DNA of 64,000 nucleotides, from NCBI GenBank assembly GCA_002102555.1, contig MCFL01000033.1, forward strand, positions 124,001 to 188,000, in the 5' to 3' direction. The stretch's first letter is position 1, and each line of letters opens with the position of its first letter. A program made the translations under genes and the position numbers. This document shows positions 37,196 to 46,636 of this stretch, in pieces. The notes under the pieces are model-generated. The model was not told the origin of the DNA. It made no database searches and worked only from the letters and a program-made list of their open reading frames with translations. This DNA comes from Catenaria anguillulae PL171. Taxonomy: Eukaryota; Blastocladiomycota; Blastocladiomycetes; Blastocladiales; Catenariaceae.

Positions 37196-37715
37196 TGAGC
37201 CCGCGGGCTGTTCCGTCTGCTTTCAATGTTGAAAAGTGTTTGCATTTGCTTTCTTGCCTTGTCCAATTTCTGCTTAATCTGATTATGATCATGTTCTTTT
37301 GTACACACATGGGTACTCCCCGCCGTCTTTCTCGTGTTCGGCCTGCCGTCATCCGCATTCAGGACTCGGTGCCAACTCGGATCTCGTCCCAGTGATCCCC
37401 AGGAGCGACGCCTGTCACGACGACCAGCGGTGGGTACAGACCTGGCCGAAGATGCCGAGGCGATGGGCCGAAGTGAGCCGTTCAACTTTCAAGATGATCA
37501 TCAGCGCGGCCGCTGGCACGTGTTGTTGGTGCCTGACTCCTTCGGCTGCGATGATCAATCTGTGCCAGCAAAGACGATGAATTGAAAGAAAGCGATGCCG
37601 GAGGATGATGATGAGGAGACACCCTGCAAAACACTACAAATTGTGACCGCGCCCGCTCCCCGCCTCACGTCCTTTGTCATCAATACCGACGCCTCCATTT
37701 CGACTTTACATCACA
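37196..37715. other. Intergenic region upstream of LYS1
   Basis: About 520 bases of 3' flank and promoter. No TATA consensus or gene was identified. The sequence just before the ATG is CA-rich (TTTACATCACA). Confidence 0.45.
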
Positions 37716-38861
37716 ATGACCCCCGTAACCAACACGCCCGCCAAGACACACCTGTGGCTGCGCGCCGAGACCAAGGCCGACGAGCACCGGTCGGCGCTGA
37801 CCCCGACCCACGCCGCTGCCCTGCTCGCCCGCGGCACCTTCCAAATCACGGTCGAGTCGGACCCGCAGCGCATCTTTCCCGACTCGGAGTTTGCCGCCGT
37901 TGGCTGCACGCTTGCGCCCTCGCACTCGTGGCGCACACAAGCGCCCGCAGAAGCCATCATTCTCGGGCTCAAGGAACTCACGCCCGAAGACACGTTTCCG
38001 CTGACGCACAATCACATCCATTTCGCACACTGCTTCAAGCACCAAGCCGGCTGGTACAAGACGCTCAAGCGGTTCCACAACGGCAATGGGACTCTTTACG
38101 ATCTCGAGTTTCTCAACGACGAGCACGGCCGGCGCGTGGCCGCGTTTGGGTTCATGGCCGGATTTGCCGGGGCGGCCGTTGGCCTCGACGTATGGGCAAG
38201 CGCATCGCCCGCCGACCGCACAAACTTCCCGTCCATCTCAGCATTTCCCAACGAGGCTGCGCTGCTCACGCACATCAAGGCGCGCCTGGCCGCGCGTGCC
38301 GGCGGCCAATTGCCCAAAGTGCTTGTGATTGGCGCCCTGGGCAGGTGTGGCCGCGGCGCCGTTGACATGTTGCGCAAGGCCGGGCTGCCAGAATCGCACA
38401 TTGCGCAATGGGATCTCAACGAGACAAAGCGCGGCGGTCCCTTTCCGGAAATTGCCACCGACTATGACGTGTTTATCAACTGCATTTACTTGTCGTCGCC
38501 GATTCCGCCCTTTTTGACGAGGCATGAGCTCGACCTGCCCAACCGCAAGCTCAGCGTGCTGGTGGATGTGTCGTGCGACCCAAACAACCCGCACAATCCG
38601 ATTCCCGTGTATGGCGAGAGCATCTCGACGTTTGTCAAGCCGACCATCACCACCGACCAGGGGTTGCACGTGGTGGCCATTGATCATTTGCCTAGCTTGT
38701 TGCCCAGGGAGGCTAGTGAGATGTTTGTGGCCGACTTGTTGCCGAGTTTGGTCGAGTTGGAGAATGGGCTGGGCGCCAGGGTGTGGAGAGAGGCGAGGCA
38801 GTTGTTTGAGAAGAAGGTTGGGGAGGCGAAGAGTGAGTACCCTAACGAGTTTAGCAGTTGA
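37716..38861 (+). CDS. LYS1: Saccharopine dehydrogenase (NAD+, L-lysine-forming)
   Basis: It catalyses the last step of the fungal alpha-aminoadipate pathway, splitting saccharopine to lysine and 2-oxoglutarate. A single exon from ATG 37716 gives 381 residues, similar to yeast Lys1 (373). The N-terminal HLWLRAETKADEHRSALTP is the substrate-binding start of this family. HFAHCFKHQAGW and YDLEFLNDEHGRRVAAFG are conserved core segments. VLVIGALGRCGRGAVDM is the dinucleotide-binding motif, and DVSCDPNNPHNPIPVY is the C-terminal hallmark. An upstream in-frame start at 37674 is unlikely, as the conserved region begins right after 37716. The presence of this enzyme supports a fungal (or related AAA-pathway) host. 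Confidence 0.95.
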   Translation: MTPVTNTPAKTHLWLRAETKADEHRSALTPTHAAALLARGTFQITVESDPQRIFPDSEFAAVGCTLAPSHSWRTQAPAEAIILGLKELTPEDTFPLTHNHIHFAHCFKHQAGWYKTLKRFHNGNGTLYDLEFLNDEHGRRVAAFGFMAGFAGAAVGLDVWASASPADRTNFPSISAFPNEAALLTHIKARLAARAGGQLPKVLVIGALGRCGRGAVDMLRKAGLPESHIAQWDLNETKRGGPFPEIATDYDVFINCIYLSSPIPPFLTRHELDLPNRKLSVLVDVSCDPNNPHNPIPVYGESISTFVKPTITTDQGLHVVAIDHLPSLLPREASEMFVADLLPSLVELENGLGARVWREARQLFEKKVGEAKSEYPNEFSS

Positions 38862-39200
38862 GGATCATTCTTGCAAGAAGAAGTAAGGAAGCTCCACTCC
38901 ACGACCGTCTTGTCGCTTTCGTACTTTTGTCTTGCTGTTGTAAATTTACTATTCCTCACTTGGAAGCCTGAGAACGCAACGAAATCGTCCCCCAGTCCGG
39001 AAAATTTGAGGGGGTTGGTTTAGCCGTGCCCATCCAATCACAGGTTGCTTGTTTGGGAGAGCTCCATGCGAATGCGAGAACGAATGGCCGCGTGTGCGAG
39101 ACGGGCGAGACTGCCTTCGCTCTCGCTCTCTCCATCGCCGCCGAGATCGTGCTCTGCTCTAAGCATACAGATCGTCATCCAGTGAACGACACAGCACACC
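38862..39200. other. Intergenic region between LYS1 and THI6
   Basis: About 340 bases containing the LYS1 3' flank and the THI6 promoter. No riboswitch-like fold (THI-box) was recognised by eye in the leader or in the first intron. Confidence 0.45.
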
Positions 39201-40970
39201 ATGACCGTCACCTCGCCTGCCTCGACCGCGGCCGCTTCCGCCACCCCGGCCACTCGCCCTCCCCTCAACCTGGCCGTTTACCTCGTGACCGACTCGGGCT
39301 CGATGCTGCCCGAAGGCAAGTCGGTCGAGGACCAAGTCAAGGCTGCTCTCGAAGGGTATTTACATACACACCCCATGTTATCAATTCCATTTGCATGCTC
39401 ATGATTGATCGCTCACCTCATCCATTCGACAGCGGTGCCACCCTGATCCAACTTCGCGAAAAGTCGCTCGACACTGGCGCTTTCATCACCCGTGCCCGCG
39501 CCCTGCTGACACTGTGCCGCGCCTACAACGTCCCGCTGCTCATCAACGACCGCATTGACGTGGCGCTTGCCGTCGACGCCGACGGCGTCCACCTGGGCCA
39601 AGACGACATGGACCCCAAGCTTGCGCGTGCCATTCTGGGGCCCAACAAGTACTTGGGCGTCACGGTGCACAACATGCACGATGCGGAGCGTGCGGCGGAT
39701 GCCGGCGCAGACTATCTCGGCACGTGCGCCATCTTTGACACTCAGACTAAAAAGCACAAGCCCGGGTTTGAGCCGCTCGGCGTGGAAGGCGTCAAGGCCA
39801 TGCTGACAAAGTTGGCAGAGCACCACAAGACGCGTGCGCTGCCCGTTTGCACCATTGGCGGGTTGCACGCCAGCAATGTCGGTGCCGTGCTCAAGGATAC
39901 GGCCACAAAGACAAAGAAGCTCGACGGCGTGGCCGTTGTGTCTGCCATCATGGCCCAAAAGGATGCGCGTGCGGCCACAGCCCAGCTCAAGGATGTGGTT
40001 GAGCGCGAGCTTGCCCTGGCGCCCGTGTATGCGACGCGCGAGGCGTGCCAAGTGGTGAGTGTGGCGGCCGAGACGCTGCGCAAGTTGCGTGAGGGCAAGG
40101 CGAGTCCCTTGGTGCATCACATTACCAACTTTGTGGTCATGAATGACAATGCCAATGCGGCCTTGGCCGTGGGCGGGTCGCCCGTGATGGCGCATGCAGA
40201 GAACGAAATGGGTATGTTTGATCATTCTTCGTTTGCACTCTGTTGATGCATCTCACTCACGCCATTGCGAAATCAAATCAGAGGCCATGACGGGCATTGC
40301 GTCCTCGCTCGTCCTCAACGTCGGCACCCTTTCCGATACGTGGATCTCGGCCATGCTGACTGCCGGCCGCGTGGCCAACGCCCGCGGCATTCCCGTGGTT
40401 CTCGACCCCGTCGGCGCTGGAGCAACCCCGTACCGCCTGGCCACGTGTCGCACGTTGCTGTCTGAGATCAAGTTTGACATCATCAAGGGCAACGCGGGCG
40501 AAATCGCGGCGCTCGCCAACGTCCAGGGCGTTGAGCAGCGCGGCGTGGATTCCGGAGAAGTTGCGGGTGGCGAAAAGGCCAGTGTGGCGTTGGCCGTGGC
40601 ACTCGCCAAGGCAACGGGTGCCGTGGTGGCCATGTCGGGCGCCACGGATTACGTTGCGCGTGTGACCGCCGAGGGTAAGACGCAGGTGGTTGCTGTGGAT
40701 AATGGGACGCAGTGGTTGGGCAAGATCACGGGCACTGGGTGCACGACGGCCACGCTCGTGGGCTGCTTTGCGGGCGTGTTGGGCAAGGCCAATGCGTTTG
40801 AAGCGGCCGTGGCGGGCATCTTGACCATGTGTGTTGCTGGAGAGAAGGCCGTTGCGCTGGCAAAGGGGCCAATGTCGTTCAAGGTGGCTTTGTTTGACGA
40901 GTTTTTCAATGTCATGCCTGCAGATTTGGTGCAAGCGGCCAAGGTCAGGGATGTGACCCCAATTGCTTGA
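39201..40970 (+). CDS. THI6: Bifunctional thiamine-phosphate synthase / hydroxyethylthiazole kinase
   Basis: This fungal fusion enzyme makes thiamine monophosphate from the pyrimidine and thiazole phosphates and also phosphorylates the thiazole alcohol. Three exons, 39201-39355, 39433-40211 and 40282-40970, give 540 residues, the same length as yeast Thi6. The N-terminal ThiE half shows [45 protein letters not shown] and [11 protein letters not shown]. The C-terminal ThiM half begins near residue 265 with [19 protein letters not shown] and shows [22 protein letters not shown] and the ATP/Mg site [16 protein letters not shown] with its catalytic Cys. The second intron lies inside ThiM, between AENEM and EAMTGIAS. 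All key motifs look intact. Confidence 0.96.
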
Positions 40971-41680
40971 TTCGTTGGGTGGCGTGGTGTGAAGGAAGCT
41001 CTCACATTCGAATTGTACTTGCATGTTTTCCTGAATGCATTATGTTCGCTTGCCTAATCGGCTTCCCAAGACCTCCTATACATATGCCAAAGCGCATCCA
41101 AGCAAATGCTGATTGATTTCAAGCAGAAGGAAAAAGAGAGACGTTACAGCGACAACGGCTTGAAACGCAGCATTCATGTTGTGCATATACTCCACGCCAC
41201 CACTTTGACTCGTACCTGCCTCTCCACGTTCAGCACTGCCCTTTCCAATTGACTGACCCACGCCCGTTGTCAATCTGCCCCTGCCGATACCCAGATCCAT
41301 ATTGCGCCAGTATTCCCATCCTCGTCGCTACTGGTCGCATCGTGCAACACGGCGCCAGGTGGCATCGGTCGAGCGGGGGATTGTCGAGTTGTATTCGTGG
41401 CGCAACCAGCCTGGTCCGCATGTCGCCATGACCATCAAACTCGTCGTCGCGGCCATCAAGCTCGTCGTCACAGCCGTCACGCTCGTCGTCGCTGCTTCCA
41501 TCACACCGCGCCTACCTGCCCACAATACTGCCATCGGCATCCAACTGTACCGGATCGACAGGAGAGAGACTGGAGTTGGGACAGAGTTGAGGTCGACAGG
41601 AACAGGACAGCAAAATGGATCTGGAATGGAAACAAACGGTTTGCGAAAAGTTAAAGTCCGACCAGAGCAAGTTATGATCG
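40971..41680. other. Intergenic region next to element remnants
   Basis: About 710 bases with no clear gene. A GTCGTC-rich stretch (about 41440-41500) is repetitive: CAAGCTCGTCGTC and CACGCTCGTCGTC follow each other. It could be eroded mobile-element sequence, but no domain is visible. Confidence 0.4.
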
Positions 41681-42004
41681 CTAACTCTGAGATTTCCCGT
41701 TTCCCGACCGGCGGAGCGTGGATTTCTCAGATTTATTACGACGCTTATTTGGGCAGGCATTTGCTGAATGACCGGGCTTGCCACAGTACAGGCAAAGGTT
41801 GTTATCCAGGCGACGTTGCTTCTCCGCGTCGGAAATTGGTCCGCGCATTTGGAGAGCATCGACAACCATCTTGTCATCACCGGCATCGTAGGAAGATGGC
41901 GCCAAGGGAGTGGCCGGTGACAAGGGAACAGGAGCCGAATGGCTTACAGGCTGCCGAGGAGGCGGAGGGTCGTGGGGGTGTTTTGATCCATGGCGTGTAA
42001 ACAT
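41681..42004 (-). mobile_element. Gag-like CCHC zinc knuckle fragment
   Basis: An open minus-strand frame of 107 codons has a Pro-rich front part, then DALQMRGPISDAEKQRRLDN and CLYCGKPGHSANACP, a perfect CX2CX4HX4C retroviral-type knuckle with a basic tail. The arrangement 'RGP(L/I)(T/S)xAEK...NNLCLYCGKPGH' is characteristic of the Gag C-terminus of fungal Ty3/gypsy-type retrotransposons. No protease, reverse transcriptase or LTR was recognised nearby, so it is a fragment, or a CCHC domain used by the adjoining mosaic gene. Confidence 0.6.
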
Positions 42005-42079
42005 TCGACGCGGACTTGATGTACTTCGCTCTTTCCGTTAAATTTCAGACTGTTCCATGACATTCAATGACTATGAAGG

Positions 42080-42480
42080 TCATACCTTGACAGTAAAGTC
42101 GTCCACACAGGGGCCGAATGCGTTACCAGTTGCATCCTTGTACTTCTTGAAAAGCATGGAGAGGGCCGCCTTGGTTCTTGACTCGTCGTGCTTGACAAGA
42201 GATCCGACTGCTTCCACAATCACGTACACAGCCTTGATATATGTCCCCGACCACTTTCGCGCACGAGATTGTACACCATGTTCCATTGCGACCGGGTCAG
42301 TTGGCCTTGTGTTTCGAGCACCTCAGCCAACTCTCCGCTAATGTATTGCGGTACCACGGTGAAGAGCGCATCCAATGATGGGAGGAACTTGTCCGTCGCA
42401 ATTCTGACTTGCCGAGTTGGCGAATTGGTCGATTAGCGCGACACGGCCGGCGCTGGTGGTGCTGGTGGCAAGGTCGTAAC
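42080..42480 (-). other. Protein-like minus-strand segments, possibly 3' exons of the recombinase-like gene
   Basis: On the minus strand, one frame at about 42415-42260 reads FLPSLDALFTVVPQYISGEL then LETQGQLTRSQWNMVYNL. The next frame at 42286-42080 reads YIKAVYVIVEAVGSLVKHDE then MLFKKYKDATGNAFG. Both look like compact helical protein and follow the coiled-coil part of the recombinase-like gene in the same direction. A one-base break separates them. They may be further exons of that gene or a decayed segment. No family was recognised. Confidence 0.35.
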
Positions 42481-43700
42481 ACCAGTGACAGATCGGTCGA
42501 GCTGATTGCGCTGCGCAGATGTAGTTGACGCTGCAGTTGCGGGCGACGGTGCAGATGCAGATGACTGCGCGGATGCGGATGGCGGCGCGGATGCGGATGA
42601 CACCTGGGGGGAAGAGGTAGACAACGAGGCGGGCGCAAGCTCGGCAGCCTTGCCAATGTCATCGTCGATGGGTGTGAACGCATTGACAAGGGCACCGGTC
42701 CGTGCTGGTCGGCGCGGCGGCATAGGCGTCGAAATGGGGCGTTGCGAATCATGGAGTGATGGAGTGGCACCCCCAAGAAGCGCAACCATCGTGGCCGTCA
42801 TTTCACGCATCTCAGCAACAGCTCCAGTCAGCGCGGCGAGCTGGTCATCAACCGAGTCCAATCGGTGCTGAACAGCGAAAACTTCCCGTTCGAGCCTGTC
42901 GAAACGGTCGCCGTGGTGCACCATCATTGCCCAAAGATGCTCATCTTGAATTGATTTCAAGTCGGCAGGCACGGCAAAAGCCTCTTCGTTGACTTGCTTG
43001 CGATTCCGGGCGCGTTGGATGCGAACTCGGCCGTGTGCGAGACAAGTGTCAGCGCTGGCTTTTTCTTGTTGGCATGCTTGCTGGCGTCGAAAAGCTCGGT
43101 GCCACAATCGTGCAAGTCGGCGTTTGGATGTTCGAGGATTTGCTGCTGCAGCTCGACCAGCCACTGTAGCAAAAGCGAAACATTTGAGACACATCACGAT
43201 GGCCGATAGACACAGAGTAGACGAAACGCACCACAAACAAATACTCGCGGCCACGGACAAGGAACTCGAGGAAACGAATGCGGCCTGCATATTCGTGCTT
43301 CCGCTTCTTGTCGTCGGCTCCTTCCTGCGCCTGTTTCGCCCAGTGCAGCTCCTCGTCAGCCCATGGGAATATGAGCCGAGCGCAAATGTTGCGCAAGAAA
43401 CGGTCTTGGTTGACCCACTCTGCAACCTTGATCCGCTTGACGTGGTATAACTCGTGCGGATGAAAACCCGCTGCAACCTGGATGATCTGGATAATCAGGA
43501 GTAAGTGAGCGAGCGGTCAAGTTTGAAATTGAGTTGTGCAGGGTGCGCGAGCGAAGACAGAAGCGAGCTAGTACCTTGTAAGGGATTGCATTATGCCCAT
43601 AAATGGTTTCCATAACCGAGTTGGACCAGCCGAGCGCAAACGCAATGTCATCGATGCCGTAACTCATCTCGAGCAGCTGCTTTGTGAGCCGGCGATGTAC
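42433..43700 (-). mobile_element. Crypton/Ndc10-like tyrosine recombinase C-terminal region
   Basis: On the minus strand, LTKQLLEMSYGIDDIAFAL then GWSNSVMETIYGHNAIPYK (about 43690-43575) has the pattern of a tyrosine-recombinase C-terminus: 'GI.D..IA..LGW....ME..Y...IP'. The Tyr would be the catalytic residue. A GT-AG intron (GTACTAG ... ATCCAG, about 43575-43477) joins it to VAAGFHPHELYHVKRIKV and CARLIFPWADEELHWAK. That 'AGF...P...L....IFPW.D..L' run typically follows the recombinase domain in Crypton elements and Ndc10-like proteins. A second intron (GTGCGT ... TTGCTACAG, about 43235-43166) leads to LVELQQQILEHPNADLHD. After a one-base break in an A-run (about 43060) comes a coiled coil (DRLEREVFAVQHRLDSVDDQ) and a Ser/Ala/Pro tail to 42433. 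The upstream catalytic Arg/His boxes were not found, so the element is partial or decayed. Confidence 0.5.
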
Positions 43701-44074
43701 ACAACCGTGGCATGACAGTGGTCCATGACGGCAGTAGTGCCCGAGATCGAAACAATGGCCTTGAGCATAATTCCCACGTCTTGCATGCGCTCCGCAATCT
43801 TTTCCACGATTTGGTCAACAACATGGTCCACATCAGCCTGAGTCCCTCCGTGCAGCGTGGAAGTCGTGTTGACAAATGAGAGTTGTTGAAAGTTGCCAGA
43901 CGAGAGCGCAACGACGACCTCCCACCCCGTTTTCCTTTGATGAACAAAACCCGCTCCAACGTCCTTGAATGCCATAGACGTGAGCGGTGGTGCGTTTGGC
44001 ACGTGCAAGCACCGCGGCCCCTGATGGTGATGCTGAGTACCGTGGAATCTTGATTTTTGATTGTCTCGGGACAT
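43664..44074 (-). CDS. DNA topoisomerase II transducer-like fragment
   Basis: A minus-strand frame of 136 codons contains GWEVVVALSSGNFQQLSFVN followed by GGTQADVDHVVDQIVEKI. This closely follows the type IIA topoisomerase ATPase/transducer signature: 'WEV.....G.FQQ.SFVNS..T..GGTHV.YV.DQI..K'. In full-length enzymes this lies between the ATPase (GHKL) domain and the TOPRIM domain. Neither a GHKL Bergerat motif nor a TOPRIM EGDSA motif was seen in the flanking 2 kb. The His of GGTHV is Gln here. It overlaps the start of the recombinase-like segment in another frame. It may be a captured or decayed gene piece, or a small stand-alone transducer protein. Its ATG at 44074 is plausible, but an upstream exon is possible. 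Confidence 0.5.
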   Translation of the reverse strand: MSRDNQKSRFHGTQHHHQGPRCLHVPNAPPLTSMAFKDVGAGFVHQRKTGWEVVVALSSGNFQQLSFVNTTSTLHGGTQADVDHVVDQIVEKIAERMQDVGIMLKAIVSISGTTAVMDHCHATVVYIAGSQSSCSR

Positions 44075-44297
44075 TTTTTCGGAACGCGATTGCTTGAAGC
44101 TGTATCCAAGATGCGCCGCACTCTAATGTGTGCGCAAGTCGCCAGAATTTATTGTGATTGTGAGAAAAAGACCAAGGAAAGCCGGTGTGCCAGAGTGGAA
44201 GTGAACGGGTGGCAAGTGCCAGAAAGTGAAGACGATGGAGGCGAGCGAGAACACACCTCATAGTCCTGTACATTCGAACTTGGCGGCGAGCCGGCCA

Positions 44298-44801
44298 TCA
44301 TGCACAGCAAGCCCATACTCTGGTTGGACGGATCGGACTGGCCAGTTGTTGTGAGACGATACGGGCCCTGAACTGGGTGGAACTTGGACTCGGCGTTGCC
44401 GCCCATCGTTCCTGCTCGCCAAAGACGCAGGAAACACTGGGAAGAGCATCTGCAAGAGATGCAAAATCAGTGAGTGTCACACGCATCGTACCTGACCGGA
44501 ACCGTGAGCGAACGTAGGTACTGGCAAAGTTTCGCGCGACGGAGGGTGGGTCAGGCTCCAAAGCGGCGAAGATCTCCCAAAATCGGAGCAAACGTGGCAC
44601 TAACTTGGCTTTGAAAAGCAGCGGGGGCGCGAGACATTGCGCCGCGTCTGTCGGGTGGCCCTGGTCTTCAGGTGCAAGGGCCAAGGGCCCAAAGCTGAGA
44701 TATATCGATGCCAAATCCATGGCGTTGATCACCGGTCTGCCGTGATTGATTGAACCATTCCGAAGCTGTCGTCGCTGAGACGATCGACGGCCCGACTCCA
44801 T
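44298..44801 (-). CDS. Unrecognised gene segment, two exons
   Basis: A minus-strand frame runs from about 44801 with VINAMDLASIYLSFGPLALA and LLFKAKLVPRLLRFWEIFAA. It contains a textbook 42-base intron (GTACGATG ... CTCTTGCAG, about 44491-44450) whose length is a multiple of three, so the frame stays open across it. After the acceptor the protein either continues to TGA at 44298 or, in another frame, reads MGGNAESKFHPVQGPYRL to a GTGTGT donor near 44257. No family was recognised. It could be the 5' part of the mosaic gene that continues into the topoisomerase-like segment. It is divergent from the Arp4 gene, with about 130 bases between starts. Confidence 0.4.
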   Translation of the reverse strand: MESGRRSSQRRQLRNGSINHGRPVINAMDLASIYLSFGPLALAPEDQGHPTDAAQCLAPPLLFKAKLVPRLLRFWEIFAALEPDPPSVARNFASTYVRSRFRSGTMRVTLTDFASLADALPSVSCVFGEQERWAATPSPSSTQFRARIVSQQLASPIRPTRVWACCA

Positions 44802-44930
44802 ATGGACATTGCTCAGCCAGCAGACTGCACGTCTAAATTAGTCATTCGTTGAGCTAGACGAAAATCTATGAAGTTCTTGTCCAAGTGAAATCTGACACTC
44901 TGCAACACTGCCCCACACGCCTCTACCACC

Positions 44931-46537
44931 ATGTCAGCAACCTACGGCGGCGGTATGTCAACCCCACCATCCATCGCTCCCACGCCCCCAACCAGCCGCT
45001 GATCATTCGCAGCCATGCAATAGACGAAGTCAACGCCCTCGTCCTCGACGTTGGCACCTCTTACACCAAGGCCGGGTACTCTGGCGAGGACATGCCCGAC
45101 GCCTACTTTCCCACCCAGATGGGATACTTGCCGCCCGACGACGCGGCCATGGACATTGACACGGACGTCAATTCAAATGGCGCAAACAGCAAGCGGAAAA
45201 AGAACTCTTGGTTTGCGGGCGACAATGGCGCAAACGTATGGCGGTCAGACATGGAGGTCAGGTCGCCGCTGACGGATGGACTCGGTATGTTTTGCCATTT
45301 GCCAAAACAGTCAATCGAACCAAACCCACGACATTTCCCAAATTGCAAACCTATACCCGATAGTGACTGATTGGGACGCATTCGAGCACCTCCTTGACCA
45401 CACATTCCGCACCCACCTCCGCCTCAACCCCGCCGATCACCCGCTCCTCATGACCGAACCCGCATGGAACCCAAAAGCCACACGCGAAAAGATGTGTGAG
45501 CTCGCCTTCGAAACCTACGATTTCCCCGCATTCTTCCTCGCAAAGAACCCCGTGCTTGCCGCATTTGCCGCCGGTAAAGGTTCGGCTCTGGTGGTCGAGT
45601 GTGGTGGTGGCACCACGAGCGTGGTCCCCGTATTTGAGGGATATGTCATGAACAAGGCCATGGCGCATCAGGCACTCGCGGGTGATTTCTTGTCGCACCA
45701 GGCGCTGCTCACGTTCCAGTGGAACAAGATTGATATTTTACCGCAGTACTTGATTCAGGACAAGCAGGCTGTGGCCATGGGGTCGCCCGCGATTGTGACC
45801 AAGCGCGACAGGCAGGGTGTCACGACGGATTCGTTCCACTACAATGCGCTCATGGTACGTACTGCATTTTCATGTTTCAATTCTTACCTTGTGCTCTCCT
45901 TACGCATCTCGCTTGTCAATCCATTCACCAGCGTACCTTCGACGACTTTAAGCAATCGGTCGCGGCCGTCTCCGAAACTCAACTCAACGAGGAAGCCTAC
46001 AACAACTCTGCCGACCTGACAACAACCCTGGGCAAACCCTACGAGTTTGCCTGCGGCTACAACAACACGTTTACGCTCGAGCGCCTGCGCTTGTCTGAAG
46101 TGCTGTTCCAGCCGACAAAGTACATCATCCCGCCCGATGCGCTGCCGTCGTCCAACAAGCCTGCCGCGGCGTTTCGGTTCCCTGCAGGCATGTCGGGCAC
46201 CAAGGACGTGAAATCCATTCCGCAAATGCTCCGCCACGCGTACGAGCATTTGGACGTTGACGTTCGTCCGGCGCTCTTGACCAGCGTTGTGTGTACTGGA
46301 GGCAGCGCGCAGATGCCTGGGTTTGGCGCGCGCATTGAGGCCGAGTTGGCGGCTATTCAGCCGGGTGGCAAGGTCAAGATTACGGCTGGCGCGGCAAATA
46401 GTTTGCCCGAGCGCAAGTGTGGCGCGTGGTTGGGCGGGTCCATTTTGACGAGTATTGGCAATTTCCATAGCTTGTGGATCAGTAAGAAGGAGTATGAGGA
46501 GCATGGCAGGAGCATTGTGGAGAAGAAGTGTGTGTAA
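44931..46537 (+). CDS. ARP4: Actin-related protein Arp4 (BAF53/ACTL6 type)
   Basis: This is a nuclear actin-related protein, a shared subunit of INO80, SWR1 and NuA4 (BAF in animals) chromatin complexes, where it binds actin and histones. Four exons, 44931-44952, 45024-45284, 45364-45854 and 45931/45932-46537, give 459 residues. Landmarks are MSATYGGDEVNALVLDVGTS, then YTKAGYSGEDMPDAYFPT. An acidic-to-basic insert (DIDTDVNSNGANSKRKK) sits where Arp4 carries its signature insertion. Then come LLMTEPAWNPKATREKMCEL, ALVVECGGGTTSVVPV, VVCTGGSAQMPGFGARIEAE and a terminal WISKKEYEEHG ending KKCV. The first exon of 22 bases encodes only seven residues plus one base. The spacing and actin-fold motifs are intact. 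Confidence 0.94.
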
Positions 46538-46636
46538 TGCTGATTGCGTTTGGTGCGGCTGGGTTTGGTTTATGCAATGTGCATCTGTTGAATTAATTTA
46601 TGAATGTGTCATGCATCGTGAAAAAGAAAGGACAAG

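Noticed and set aside
38862-39432. Thiamine pyrophosphate riboswitch near THI6
   Set aside because: The first intron and leader lack the recognisable CTGAGA and ACCTGA-type cores of THI-box elements.
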